DNA from: Phyto melanocephala
Lineage: Eukaryota; Arthropoda; Insecta; Diptera; Rhinophoridae
Assembly: GCA_941918925.1 (NCBI GenBank)
Contig: OW799235.1
Span: 41,150,201-41,214,200, forward strand
Length of the DNA: 64,000 nt
Reading direction: 5' to 3'
Below the pieces are notes generated by a model. That model saw only the letters and a program-made list of their open reading frames with translations, was not told where the DNA came from and made no database searches. This document shows, in pieces, positions 43,676-54,631 of the stretch. Position 1 is the stretch's first letter; every line of letters begins with the position of its first letter. A program made the translations under genes and the position numbers.

Positions 43676-44420
43676 CAGGGTGGCTCAGAAAGACCGAAGT
43701 GGTGTGAATTCCTTATAACTTTTTATTTAAGACATATTTTTTTAATTTTTTGTTTTTTAAATACAGTAAATTTATAGGATATATTTTTAGATTAGTTATT
43801 GAAAATTATATCCCGCAAGTGGTGGCCATTTTCTGCTTCGCACAAATGTGCTCTTTCCAACACATTTTCAATGACCTTTCGCAAAACTTCCGGTGTTAAG
43901 TTGTAAATTTCGTCTCGAGTATTAGTTTTTAATTCCTTAATAGTCCAAGGCTTATTAACATAAGCTTTCCTTTTTAAATAACCCCAAAGGAGACAGTCTG
44001 GAGCGGTTAAGTTTGGGAAACGCGGAGGCCAATTAAAATTGCTTCTACGCGAAATTATTCTTTCACCATAGATGTCGCGTAAAAGAGCCATTGTGGCCCT
44101 CGCAGTGTGCGCTGTGGCTCCATTCTGTTGGAACCATATTTGCGGATGGTTTTCCACGGGTGGCCTTACAAAATTTTCCAACATGGCCCCCGATATCGAT
44201 CACCATTGATGGAATACTCGAATACTTTCCTGAGTCAGCACAATGGACTGTTGATTTGAAAAGTAAATTTCAACGATTTGGGCACGGTGTTCAGTTGTGT
44301 ATTGCTCCATTATAAATTGTCCAAGTTTTCTTTACAAAATACTGAAAAGAAAATAAAAAAAAATTATAATAAAAAAGTTATTAGGAATTCACACCACTTC
44401 GGTCTTTCTGAGCCACCCTG
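43676..44420 (-). mobile_element. Young mariner-like (DD41D) deletion derivative
   Basis: The terminal inverted repeats starting CAGGGTGGCTCAGAAAGACC are identical over the first 38-39 bp and nearly so to about 50. TA flanks both ends (43674-43675 and 44421-44422). The near-identity of the ends suggests recent activity. At 745 bp it is too short for a full transposase and probably moved with help from an intact copy. It lies inside the tail of a Helitron. Confidence 0.93.
43792..44310 (-). pseudogene. DD41D mariner-like transposase, internally deleted
   Basis: The minus-strand ATG at 44310-44308 opens 'MEQYTTEHRAQIVEIYFSN', the helix-turn-helix start. The frame meets one TGA at the deletion junction ('VFHQW' stop), then continues in the same frame as 'FVRPPVENHPQIWFQQNGAT', 'WPPRFPNLTAPDCLLWGYLK' and a C-terminus ending HLRDIIFNN. 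Counting from the QQN/D position to the APD aspartate leaves 41 residues between them, the DD41D spacing. The second catalytic aspartate is Asn here (QQNGA, normally QQDGA). The first aspartate domain is deleted. Two independent faults make the product inactive. Confidence 0.9.
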
Positions 44421-44488
44421 TATTATTACTCTAAAGTTTGTCTGAAGGCTTAAAATTGGGGCGAGGCGAAGTTCGCCGGATCCGCTAG

Positions 44489-46007
44489 TATTATATAATC
44501 AGGCAATATTGTTCTCGTATATCGGCGTTTATCGGTGACTTTAGTCGGCGCCAGCGATGCCAGAATGAAGATTTAACCTTAATTTTTATGATTTTTGAAT
44601 CAAATTAAGATTTAAAGATCTTTTTCCCAAAATCAAGATTTTAAGATTTAGGTGATAGACACCTGTTGAACGCATTTCTTAAATCTTTTTAAATGTTTTA
44701 AATGTATTCGTAGGTAAAGCTACATTCTATCTTGGCAAATGCTTGATTAACCACTATTTTTGATAAATAATTATTTATAGTTGTGTGATTTTTAATCCAA
44801 ATGTCATCAAAACATATAAAATGAAAAATAAATTAATACATTTTAATGGTCACTGCTATTTTGGCAAATATTTGCCGTTTCATATTAAAAAAGTTGTCAC
44901 AACATTTTTGTGCGAAAAACATGGGTGAATCCAGTTTTATTTAAAAATTAACATTAAAATGCAACGTAGCGAGCATAAACACAAAAAAAAAATAAGCTTT
45001 GCAAATAAAGGAAATAAATTAAAAAAACAATGATGTGACTTTGTTTTACCATACAACTTTCTGATCTAGTATCTCGCCCATATAACCATTGTTAACAAGA
45101 AGTTGATATTGATATTAAAGAGAGTGAGGTTCAAAATTACTATAAGATGACAAAGATAGAGAGCTTCGTTACATAGGCTTTATTAAATATTTTCAAAGAT
45201 TCAGGAATTGTTACTGTGAAAGGCTTTTTGCTCATAATTTTAAAAAATAACTAGAGCAAATGGTGAGCTAGTTTTTTCAACGTTGGCGAATTTTTATTTA
45301 ATTTTAATATGCTTACCTAGCTTATTTGCAACTTTAAATGTTAACAATCCGAGCTATAATATTAAAATTGATACTAATTTTTAAAAAATTCTAAAACCTT
45401 CACAGTAGTATAAACTGTGTGATTATTTCAATTTATTATAGAATTTTGACTGCCTTATAGAATAAGTTCTAACATAATCTTTTAACATAAGCATACATAT
45501 TTGATCCCATAATTACTATATAATTTATAGGTAGAAATACTGCTAATTTCTTTGTATAAGATTAAGACTTAACATGACTTATTTTTGAATTACATATTAC
45601 ATGCAAATAAAAAAACTTAAGATTTTTACTTCGACAAATGAAGATTTTTCTACCAAAACTTCTGGCAAAACTGGTCGGAGCATATTTAGTAATTTGTTTT
45701 TTTTTTTTTAACGTGGTGCACAATAGTGTTCATATTATCGACACACTACAGTTGATTTCGACTGCCCATAGTCAGCACGATTTCGGAGCAAATTGTAACA
45801 TTTTCAAAGAATTGTGCGTTCAAATAATTGGCACATGAAATGCAATGAAATTCGATACATTGCGCCGATAGTGGAATCTTAGCTTTTGTCTTGGATGTAC
45901 TTAACACATGAGCTTCTATAAAAATTTAGTACTTAAAGCAAACGTCACGTATTTATTCATATTAACTGTAGTGAGTGAGAACGAAATTAACCACATTTTA
46001 AATTTTC
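44489..46007. other. No gene seen
   Basis: About 1.5 kb of AT-rich sequence. AGATTTAA/AAGATTTA words repeat around 44570-44650. Open frames at 45638-45838 and 45908-46093 show no motif. Confidence 0.4.
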
Positions 46008-46009
46008 TC

Positions 46010-46873
46010 CTTTTTATACCCGCCACCAAAAAAATGGGGGGGATATATTCATTTTGTCATTTATTTTGTAACATATCGAATTATTCATTTTAGACCCCAG
46101 AAAGTATATATTTTCTGAATCGGGGGTTCGTTTTATGATGATCTAGCTATGTCCGTCCGTCTACTGAAAGCACGATAGAGGTCGGACCGAAAAAGCTAGT
46201 GCTTAAATTTTGCCAGTATATTTCTTATACACAAGTATTGTTTGGTATTGAAAATGGGCTAAATCGGAATATTAGGAAGAGAACGTCCACCTCCCATATA
46301 ACGTTTTATCTCAAATTCATATAATTTCTCTATGAAAAAAGATTTTGGACGAATAAAGGATTCTATATTGTAATAGCTGAGTTGAATTTATTGGCAGAAA
46401 CTACTTCGACACGACTACTTTAACGCTCACTTTTCACGTAATCTACTGTCAGTGAAATTCTAATGCTCATAAAACCGACAGAATAAGAGGTATGCTGATG
46501 AAACTTCGTACATAAAGCTTTAGAGTCAATGTAATTGTTAAACTATAAATTGAAGGTGACACGCCCACTTTAATGCCTACCTCCCATATAATGCTTTATC
46601 TCAAATTCATATAATTTCTCTATGGACAAAGATTTTGGAAGAAAAAAGGACTATATTAAAATATCTAAGTTGTGTTTATTAGCAGAAACTTTATTGACAC
46701 GCCTACATTTTACTAGCATATCGAAGTCGTACAAAGAAAGTGATACATATTTTAGTATGAAGGGATTATTCCACAGCTATTACTGTTAATAACAAAATAT
46801 TAAATTGTGTGCTATAAAAGTACAAAAAATTGGTGGTGGGTATAAAAAATTCTGCACAGCCGAATATAGTTCT
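46010..46873 (-). mobile_element. INE-like element, family A, nearly complete
   Basis: The 3' end at the left is 'TATACCCGCCACCAAAAAAA'. The 5' end at the right is the complement of TATTCGGCTGTGCAGAA with AAGAGAAC. It contains 'CCGTCCGTCTACTGAAAGCA' and two internal 'CCCATATAA-G-TTTATCTCA' modules. About 865 bp. Confidence 0.78.
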
Positions 46874-49606
46874 CTTACTTGTTTTTTATTTAAATAAACT
46901 AATAACTGAACTATGAATTACATAGAAATGAAACTTACCGTAAAGCAATGGCTTAACTCAATACTACAAAGTGATTACTCCATACTTGGTGAACTATATA
47001 CGTATATGTATTATTTTACAGCAGATATATAACGGTTTAAATACAAATCTGAATAAAATGCAACTCTATAAGTGTCTTTCATTTAATCAAGCCTAAAAAA
47101 TCAAACAGACCGCCTTTGTACAGTTGTCATTAAAAGCAAACAAATACTTAAGGCGTTATGCATATTAAGTTTATAACTTTTATAAAAAGTTTATTTTTAC
47201 AAATTAGTCTTACTTTTACTTACTTACGAAAATGTGTTTAAAATATACATAAACAAGTATCGAGTAGCTAAATAAAAAGTATTGAGCAGTTATGAGTGAT
47301 GAAAAGTAGTAGAACTTTCCAGCACTAGTCTCTATTTAAGCTATATAGATCTATGAATAATTAGCTTTTCTTCAAAATAAACTTAATATTATATGCGAAG
47401 AGGTGGCAAAGCACAACGAGGCTGGTCTGCCATTATACATACATTTGCCAAATATTCTAAACTTTTATGAAATTGAATAAAATTATAGGCAGCTTGAGTA
47501 ACATTTTCTTCGGTTTGTTTTGTTGTATATTTAAATAGTTGCTTTGAGCAGTTTTATAAAAACTTTTTTTGTACAATATATTTGCCATGTTGTACTCTTG
47601 TATTGTAAATGCCTGATGAAAATAATTGCGTGAAGTAGTTGGTATTGTTTTATAATACCAACATACATACATACATATTTACCAAAAATTCCTGATATCT
47701 GGAGGCGCAATTACTAATCACGAATATCCGCAAGCCAAAAATGTTGGTGCACTTTAACAAAAGTAGTAACCATATCACAGCAGATCGTGTAAGTTGGTAA
47801 ATATATTATTGTTCACAGTACTCGCGTTTACTACTTTAGCATCTGTTTCTATCCTTCTCTCTCTTGTGTTTTTAAATTTCTAAATAAATATTGCTTGCAT
47901 CGTTATTTCAAAAATGCAAAAACAGACAAGAATTATAATAAGTGAATAAGATAATAACGAGAAGCAAACAGATACTTTTAGACTCTCCAATAAGCGTATG
48001 CTTTAGTTTGTTTGGTAACGTTTCATCAATTTTTAATACAAGTTACTGATATGTTATTGATTAGCCGAATGAGTTCATTGTGCGGGTATGAACAAAATGT
48101 ATTTTGGTCGGATCACACTTGATATGCCGAGGGAGTTTTTTAATAAATCCAACATTTTTTTTACAATGCCCTAAAGCTTTTGTAAAGCAACTTTACATGC
48201 AGCTTTAAATTTGTTTCATTTTTTAAGGGAAGTAGTATTTTATACTTTTCTTTACAAATTTACTTTTTTACAACAGTGTTGTTGTAAGATATTTTTTATA
48301 TTATATGCTAGAGATGCAACGAATATAAATTTTAAAGTTTTCGCGAATTCGGTTGCGAATATTCAGTAAAAAGTTAGGTCAGGCTAAGCTTCCATGAGAG
48401 TGGCACACTCTTTTATTATCGTTTGCATCTATCAACTTTATCATACATATATAAATTTATGTTAAAAGATTCTTTTAACTACACACATCCGAAATTTAGT
48501 AAGCCATATCTTTTTTTAATTTTAGAATTTAAACAACATACATATATTCATCAGCGGATATAGTATTTCATTGAACTAATGAACATGTCACAAAATATAT
48601 AAAAAGTCAGAAGCAAATAAAATAATAAAAATAATAAATTATATATACATATAATTTCGATTTATTCTTGATTTATTCGATTACACTCACTTTGCAAACG
48701 GTTATTTAAATATAATGTTAATTTTTATATTAAACTGATGCTGATAAGACATGTTAATTTTTAACTACAATCTGAAGAAATGGGTAAAAACATATTTATA
48801 GGTGAAGCGGATAGATTTGAAATCGATATCTTTTCTTGAATAAATTATTCTTGAAATAGCAAAGAATGTTGGAAGAAGGTGCTCAAACCAATGCATAAAA
48901 AAACTTCAGAGTTAGGTTTTAACAGCTTTAGCGAATGTCAGAAAAATTAGCAGAATTTCATCAAACTCAACCTTCGTTGCATCAAAATTTAAATTGGTAT
49001 TTGAGATATACTACTTCAATTGCGGTCGTAAACTATAAGCACTTATGCTTTTTTTCTCTCTGTCCCTTTTTTATACAATAATTTTTTTGTGCACAATAGG
49101 GACCCTGTTGGAAATAGTTTTAGTATAAAATTAAAGATATTTTGAAGACCTGATCAATGGTGAAAACAAATAATTCAAAAATCGAGTGAATATTCTATAA
49201 TAACTGTAAATATCATTATGTCAATTTTATTTTGAGTAAAACTACTAAAATTGTAGTAATTTTTTTATGAAATGCACTATGATATACTTCTACTTTAATA
49301 AATCTTTAAAGGCCTTTAATTTGATACTGAATGATGCAAGTAAGATAAATAGCCAGACACTTGCCAGGAAGAACATGAATTTGAAAGTTCAAAAGATTGG
49401 TAATTTTAAGATTTGGAAAACGATTTTTTTACTCATTAGAAAATGTTTAACTTCCAAAACCTGGAAGGTAATAATCACAAGTTGATGCGAGAAAGGAGAA
49501 GTTTGAATCGCCATAACAGTAGTGATGGCTGTAAATCTTACTAATAACTGCTGACTTCAGTTTATTCAGAAGTAAATGCAATTTTTGGAATAACTGCTTG
49601 AAATTT
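46874..49606. other. No gene seen
   Basis: About 2.7 kb of AT-rich sequence with short (CATA)n at 47660-47680. I recognise no element ends or proteins. The open frame 49267-49485 has no motif. Confidence 0.4.
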
Positions 49607-49610
49607 ATAC

Positions 49611-49861
49611 TTCTGTGGCTTGGAGCTAAAAGGCCCAATGTCACTTTTTTGCTCTTTTGAGTTAATCATTGCATTAGATTTGTTTTCTTGCTCTATTTCA
49701 TTATGGTAAAACAGCTAAAGTCATACTTAACCCAGAACAGCTTCATGAATAAAATGCTGGCCAATGTCACTATACAAGTATATATAAAAGTTAAAGTTCA
49801 ATTCAAATTTTCTCAAAAGTAAATATTTTGACATTGGCCCTTTTAGTTCCAAGCCACAGAA
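49611..49861. mobile_element. MITE with TTCTGTGGCTTGG ends
   Basis: TTCTGTGGCTTGGAGCTAAA at the left and the complement of TTCTGTGGCTTGGAACTAAA at the right agree at about 30 of 33 positions. TTATAC and TTATTC lie outside, a possible imperfect 6-bp duplication. 251 bp, non-coding. Confidence 0.65.
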
Positions 49862-50671
49862 TTATTCTCACCTTAAAGTGTCAGAACTGTAAATAAATTT
49901 AACTGATCTTAACATTTTAAAAAGCGATATGAAAAATGAGGAAAAGACAAGCGATTATTCGCGCTCGGGAGAGATACCATTCGAACTACTAAAGTCATAT
50001 CTTTTAGGTAATTGTAAGACAAATCAAATATATGACAGGTGTTTCTCATTTTTAAAATGAATAATTATTTAAGACAAGTCTAAACAAATGAACCAATATG
50101 TCTGACTTAAAATATTTTTTTTTTATATGTCTATTATCGGAAATAAGTTGTCTATCCGCCGATAGTAACGTTTTTGCTCCATCAAAATATTTAAAAGTAT
50201 GGCTTTCTGAATATCAAAATCGTTTTATATAAGTAAGTGTTACATTTATTATTACCATTACACCTATTAAGGTAAAATTTTTACCCTAGATTCACGACGA
50301 TCCAATAGTTATTATTTTGTTTTGACTCAGATTATTAGTGCAGTTTTGGTTAAAAAACTTCATGCCTAGTATAACCAATAGTCTGTCTAAAATACAAAAA
50401 CTGCACACAAAGAAAAAACATGGTTGTGGTAATCATAATCGAACAGCAACATACTATGATTGAATTGTATGATTATGGTTAAAAATAATAATGGTTACCA
50501 GTTATCATTATTATGTTTAACTAAAGTATCACTCAATAATCATTTATATGACTACAACTGAAATCGACAATTTTTGCTTTTTTGCTTTTTACGGCAAATT
50601 TTTGTCTTTTGCTGTAACATAAACATATTGATTGTACTTACCAATTTAATTGCAATTTTTGTACCAACATT
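49862..50671. other. No gene seen
   Basis: AT-rich. TATGATT/AATCATA words recur in both directions at 50425-50545. The left end of the following transposon copy was sought here and not found. Confidence 0.4.
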
Positions 50672-51919
50672 TTTTACCACAATAAAATTTGGAATCTCTA
50701 ATTTTAGAAACAAAAAAAAGTTTGCGCAAGTTTGCGCCATTATTTTTGACGATTTTTTTAAATTTTAACATTTCTTCCATTTTTGCTCATTAGGCACTTT
50801 TTCTTATACATTTATATCGTCATAAACTTTTATGTATTTCGAACTATTCGATTTTAACTGTTATTCACATCACTTTTAACACTTTACAATGTTAATACCT
50901 GGCTATTATTAAAGATTTGAAAAATTCTTTATTATCCATAATAGTTATAAGGAAATGTCCCACGCATCCCCATAAAGGATATATTTATATACCTGCTCTA
51001 CAAAACACTATTTGTTAAATAATAAGAATAATAATTAAAATAAGAATAATTATTAAAAGCATTAATTCCAAAAATAAGTTTACCAAGAATAAATACAGGT
51101 ACATAAAAAATACATGGGCACCCTGGTATCAGGCTACCATCCAATTGTCAGAAGAAGCTGCCGAGGCCAGAAATAAGCGCTTACGATTATATCGTACGAA
51201 TTATTCGAGGTAATTCAGCAGAAGCGATACAAATTGAGATGTCTTGAAGAGGTTATTTCTGAGCAGTGACCCTTTTATAAGCAGCAGTACGCAAAGAGAA
51301 CGGGTAATTAAAAAAATCATCTTCATCAGAAATCATCACACTTCCTCTTCCTGACATCGATGATGCAGCTAATGAGGATATACATACGACATGATAATTA
51401 TTAAGGAATTTTTATTAGTTTAACTTTTCCGTATATTAAGTATTAAATAATATAAAATAAATAAGTATATAATAAAGCCTTTTTTCATAAAAAAAAACGT
51501 TTTATAAGAGCCTAACAATTTAAATTTTTTTTTTTAATTAGACCGTAAATCATATGTATGCATGTACATACAGTCTGTCAAGAATGAGTTTAAGCCTTTT
51601 AAATCAACATTTGTTAATTGAGTTTCAAGTTATGACAAAATATATTAGGCAACCCAAGGATTTAGGGGGTGAAATATGCCACGCCTTTTAAAAACAAATC
51701 CTTACGTACTAGAGAAAAACGGAAAGCAGATTTGAATTAAAATCAAAATCCATATAGTCCATATACTTTCATTTCTAGGAGAGACAAAAAAAAAATTTTT
51801 GCGCAGTGTAATTTTTTTAAAATCTTTTTTTTCTCAAACTATCAAAAAACTATAACTTTTAGTTCAAAAAACACGTTTAATAATTTTGGCCAGCTTTTTA
51901 GGCCAAATACTCCTCTGTG
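50672..51919. mobile_element. Second copy of the 5911-9806 transposon, left end missing
   Basis: The sequence from 'ACCACAATAAAATTTGGAAT' to the right inverted end at 51886-51919 matches 6374-9806 minus the nested INE-like element and minus 9237-9495. It therefore shows the pre-insertion state at 50710-50720. The match begins abruptly at about 50672, so this copy is truncated or rearranged on the left. Confidence 0.78.
51135..51395 (+). pseudogene. Second copy of the unnamed SEEAAEA protein fragment
   Basis: The frame gives 'LSEEAAEARNKRLRLYRTNY' then a stop just after SR (TCGAGGTAA, against TCGAGGAAA in the other copy). It continues with small indels to 'LPDIDDAANEDIHTT'. It shares the AATGAGGATATACATACGAC end with 8995-9020. 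It is more damaged than the first copy, and no other domain is visible. Confidence 0.5.
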
Positions 51920-51957
51920 CGACAGCTTGTGAATTGAGCATATGGGTCAATTTAAAA

Positions 51958-52655
51958 AAAAAACAAGTAAGAGCGCTATATTCGGCCGTGCCGAATCTTA
52001 TATACCCTTCACAACGTGTAGTCATGCAATAACAATTGTTTGTATCACCATTCATCCCATATAAAATACGTGCATACGTACACGTTAGAATGAATGTGGC
52101 ATCGAATCCCAGCTGAGCCAAAAAAATTTTATTTTATTTAATATATTATTTATATATTATTATTTTTTTTATATTTTTTTTAAATTTTTTAAAATTTTTT
52201 TTAAAATTTTTTTTTGTAGTTTTTTTTTATTATTTTTTTCTTATTTTTAATATTTTTTTTTTGTAATTTTTTTTGTTTGGTATGTTTTTTACATGTATGT
52301 ATGTATGTATGTATGTTGTTGTTGTAATTGTGAAAAAAAACGAGGTGGTCGTGGTTTTTTGCTCATATCTCAGAAAGTTATGGGGCGATTGTGCTGAATT
52401 TCAATAGCGATTCATTCCTGGATATTTCCAAGAGATTGATGCCATATACAGATCTGAGGAACATATAGTTGCTTCTAAAAGTTGATTTTAACCAACACAC
52501 GGACAGACGGACAGACGGTCAGGGCTTAATCGACTCCTCTATTCATAAGCTTTCAGAAAATATATACTTTATGGGGTCGGAAATGAAAATTGTAGAAATT
52601 ACAAACGGAATGACAAAGCTATATATACCCTTGTGCACCACAGGTGAAGAGTATA
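51958..52655 (+). mobile_element. INE-like element, family B
   Basis: It starts 'AAACAAGTAAGAGCGCTATA' with the TTCGGCCGTGCCGAA hairpin and 'TATATACCCTTCACAACG'. It holds an AT-rich module after 'GAATCCCAGCTGAGCC', 'CGAGGTGGTCGTGGTTTTTT', the ACGGACAGACGGACAGACGG box and TATACCCTTGTGCACCACAG near the end. It shares its first 45 bp with family A, but not the rest. Confidence 0.75.
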
Positions 52656-52699
52656 AAAACGCAATTTTTGTGTCCCCGCACTTTACACTACTATTTTAG

Positions 52700-53473
52700 G
52701 TAAAAAAAAAACACAAAAAAAAATAAAAAATTTGAGAGAGATCAGCGAGGAATATGTAACAAAAAAACCTAATTCTCAAATTTGTATGTTTGTTTTTTTG
52801 TTTATTCAGAATGGTGTTTTGTTTCTCCCTCGGACTCCGTCCATACAAAAGCATGTGTCCCCCGTTAGAATTTTTAGTAAACAAAATTAAATAAAATCCA
52901 GAAAAAAGTAAATAACCAACATTTTTCGAATTATTAAGTTTTTTTCTTGTGTTTTCATTTGTTATAGTCGTCAAAACTAAATTAGTGCGAATTTGGTGTT
53001 GCAAAGAAAGGTTGTCGCCACAATTTACATTGAGCGTCACTTTTTTTATAATTCAAGTAATATTACTAGTTTTCAATTTGCATTTAAATAAAATAAATAA
53101 CGTAAGGAAAGTACAAACCTTAATTATTACAAAAGTGAAAAAGCGAAAAAAAAATCTTTGTAAAAAACTGTGCATTTGCCTAGTTTTTGTGAACACCATG
53201 GTAAGGGCGCGACAAAATTTCATGAGCGTCACGCTAATTTTTTTAAAAGTGAATATATTAAATGTAAAAAATTGAAGTTGACAATCATTGTTTACATGGT
53301 TTCAACTCATTTTTTTTATAATTTGTGAGTTTGGGAAATAAATTGCATACGAAAAAAAAACCAGAATAGGCAAATATTTCATGAGCATCACTTTTGATAT
53401 ATATTGCTTCATAGCTTAAAACGCTTAATTATGATTTTATTTTTTAATTTTTAAGAGTAAAAAAACAAAATTA
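52700..53473. other. Upstream region of an unnamed element, with repeated GAGCGTCAC words
   Basis: AT-rich. The word GAGCGTCAC occurs at 53032 and 53224 and as GAGCATCAC at 53383, then as GATCGTCAC and GAGCGTCAC at 54007 and 54026. No inverted ends were found. Confidence 0.4.
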
Positions 53474-53608
53474 ATGGCGGCTGAAAGAGCACAAAGATAT
53501 CGAGAAAAAATAAAGCTCGATAAAGCGCGTAATGACGAATATAAAAGAAAGAAGAAAGAAAGGTATAATCGTGGTATATTTGAGTTTAATCGTGCTTTTG
53601 CAACTTAA
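53474..53608 (+). CDS. Small basic ORF, possible first exon of an unnamed element
   Basis: ATG at 53474 opens a 44-residue frame 'MAAERAQRYREKIKLDKARN', then DEYKRKKKERYN, ending TAA at 53608. The AER-RYREK...YK-K-KER pattern, a short charged helix, recurs at the N-terminus of many uncharacterised, probably transposon-encoded insect proteins (recollection, unchecked). It lies about 1 kb upstream of the unnamed gene at 54632 on the same strand. Whether the two belong to one unit is inference. No GT donor is obvious at the end. Confidence 0.4.
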   Translation: MAAERAQRYREKIKLDKARNDEYKRKKKERYNRGIFEFNRAFAT

Positions 53609-54631
53609 TCCTCTGGGGGACCGGAAATTTATGCAACTGCCACAAGCTTAATTCGAAAGTGATAAAAATTAATGAGAATAAAAAAAACAAAGCCGCTTGT
53701 CATTTCATGAAGTTTAACAGATTCAGAATAAGAGTTCGAATGAAAATTTATAAATTAAATTAAGTTAAGTTATTGTTTTGCGTCAAATATTTACATATGT
53801 GTCTAAGTTTCTTCAAGAATTACTTCCTTTTTTCTATTTATGTTAAAGACATCAATGAACATGTATATGTTTAGTTTTGTATGAAAATTTTTGTTTTTTG
53901 TGAAGATTTTTTGTTTTTTTTACTTACTTTTTGTAAAAAAATAAACTTTTTTTCGTTAAACTTTAAATTTGGCATTATTTCTTGTTTACGTGCAACAAAA
54001 TCTCTTGATCGTCACAAAATATCTTGAGCGTCACACTAAGTTTTTTGTTCCCTTAAAACGCTTATAATTTATTTGTTTTTTAAATAAATTGTTACAAGCC
54101 TATTTCTTTGCAAGTAACCTCTAAGTTCAAGTCTTTTTTTTTTTATTAAAAATTTACATATTTTCATCTTAAAATTTTAAAATAACTAGTCACTTTAAAA
54201 AAAAATTGAAAATCAAGGTGAATCGTGATTTTGTGTTTATAATCGAAGAGGTGATTTTCGCAAAAGTCAATTTTGTAAAGTCTAGTAAATATTACAAAGT
54301 TAGAAAAAAAATATTTTTTTTGCTTTCTTGCAAACTAAATAAAATTCACATTAATGAATTTGCTAGAGCAACGACGATATTGATTATTAAGTATCAGAGC
54401 TGTAAAAAAATGATATTAATAAATTATGGTTTTTTACATTAAGTAATTTTACCTAAAATATGAATGCAAACAAAAAAATATCAGCAATACGTAAGCCAGG
54501 AACTGCGTAATCATTTTAACTTAAATAAAAAACGGATAAACAATTCCTTACCGTCACGTACTCAATGAATAAGTCCGAAATTTAATAAATTTTTTTTAGA
54601 TAAAATTGGTGCTTTTGAGAATTTATAATTT

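Larger units (their letters stand above)
42700..44488 (+). mobile_element. Helitron with canonical 3' hairpin, internally deleted and interrupted
   Basis: The 3' end at 44465-44488 is 'GGCGAAGTTCGCC' (6-bp stem, 1-base loop) then GGATCCG and CTAG, followed by T, the textbook rolling-circle terminator. Protein remnants run 42735-43629. The tail between the gene and the hairpin is split at the TA at 43674 by a mariner-like element. An intact element would be several kilobases longer; most of the Rep and helicase core is missing. The 5' limit is approximate. Confidence 0.85.

Noticed and set aside
44091..44315. 74-residue plus-strand frame
   Set aside because: Antisense to the mariner-like transposase start and deletion junction.
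52469..52699. 76-residue plus-strand frame, similar to one at 37236-37478 (minus)
   Set aside because: Both are translations of the INE-like family B body with its CAGACGGACAGACGG box; the shared sequence is repeat DNA, not a protein family.
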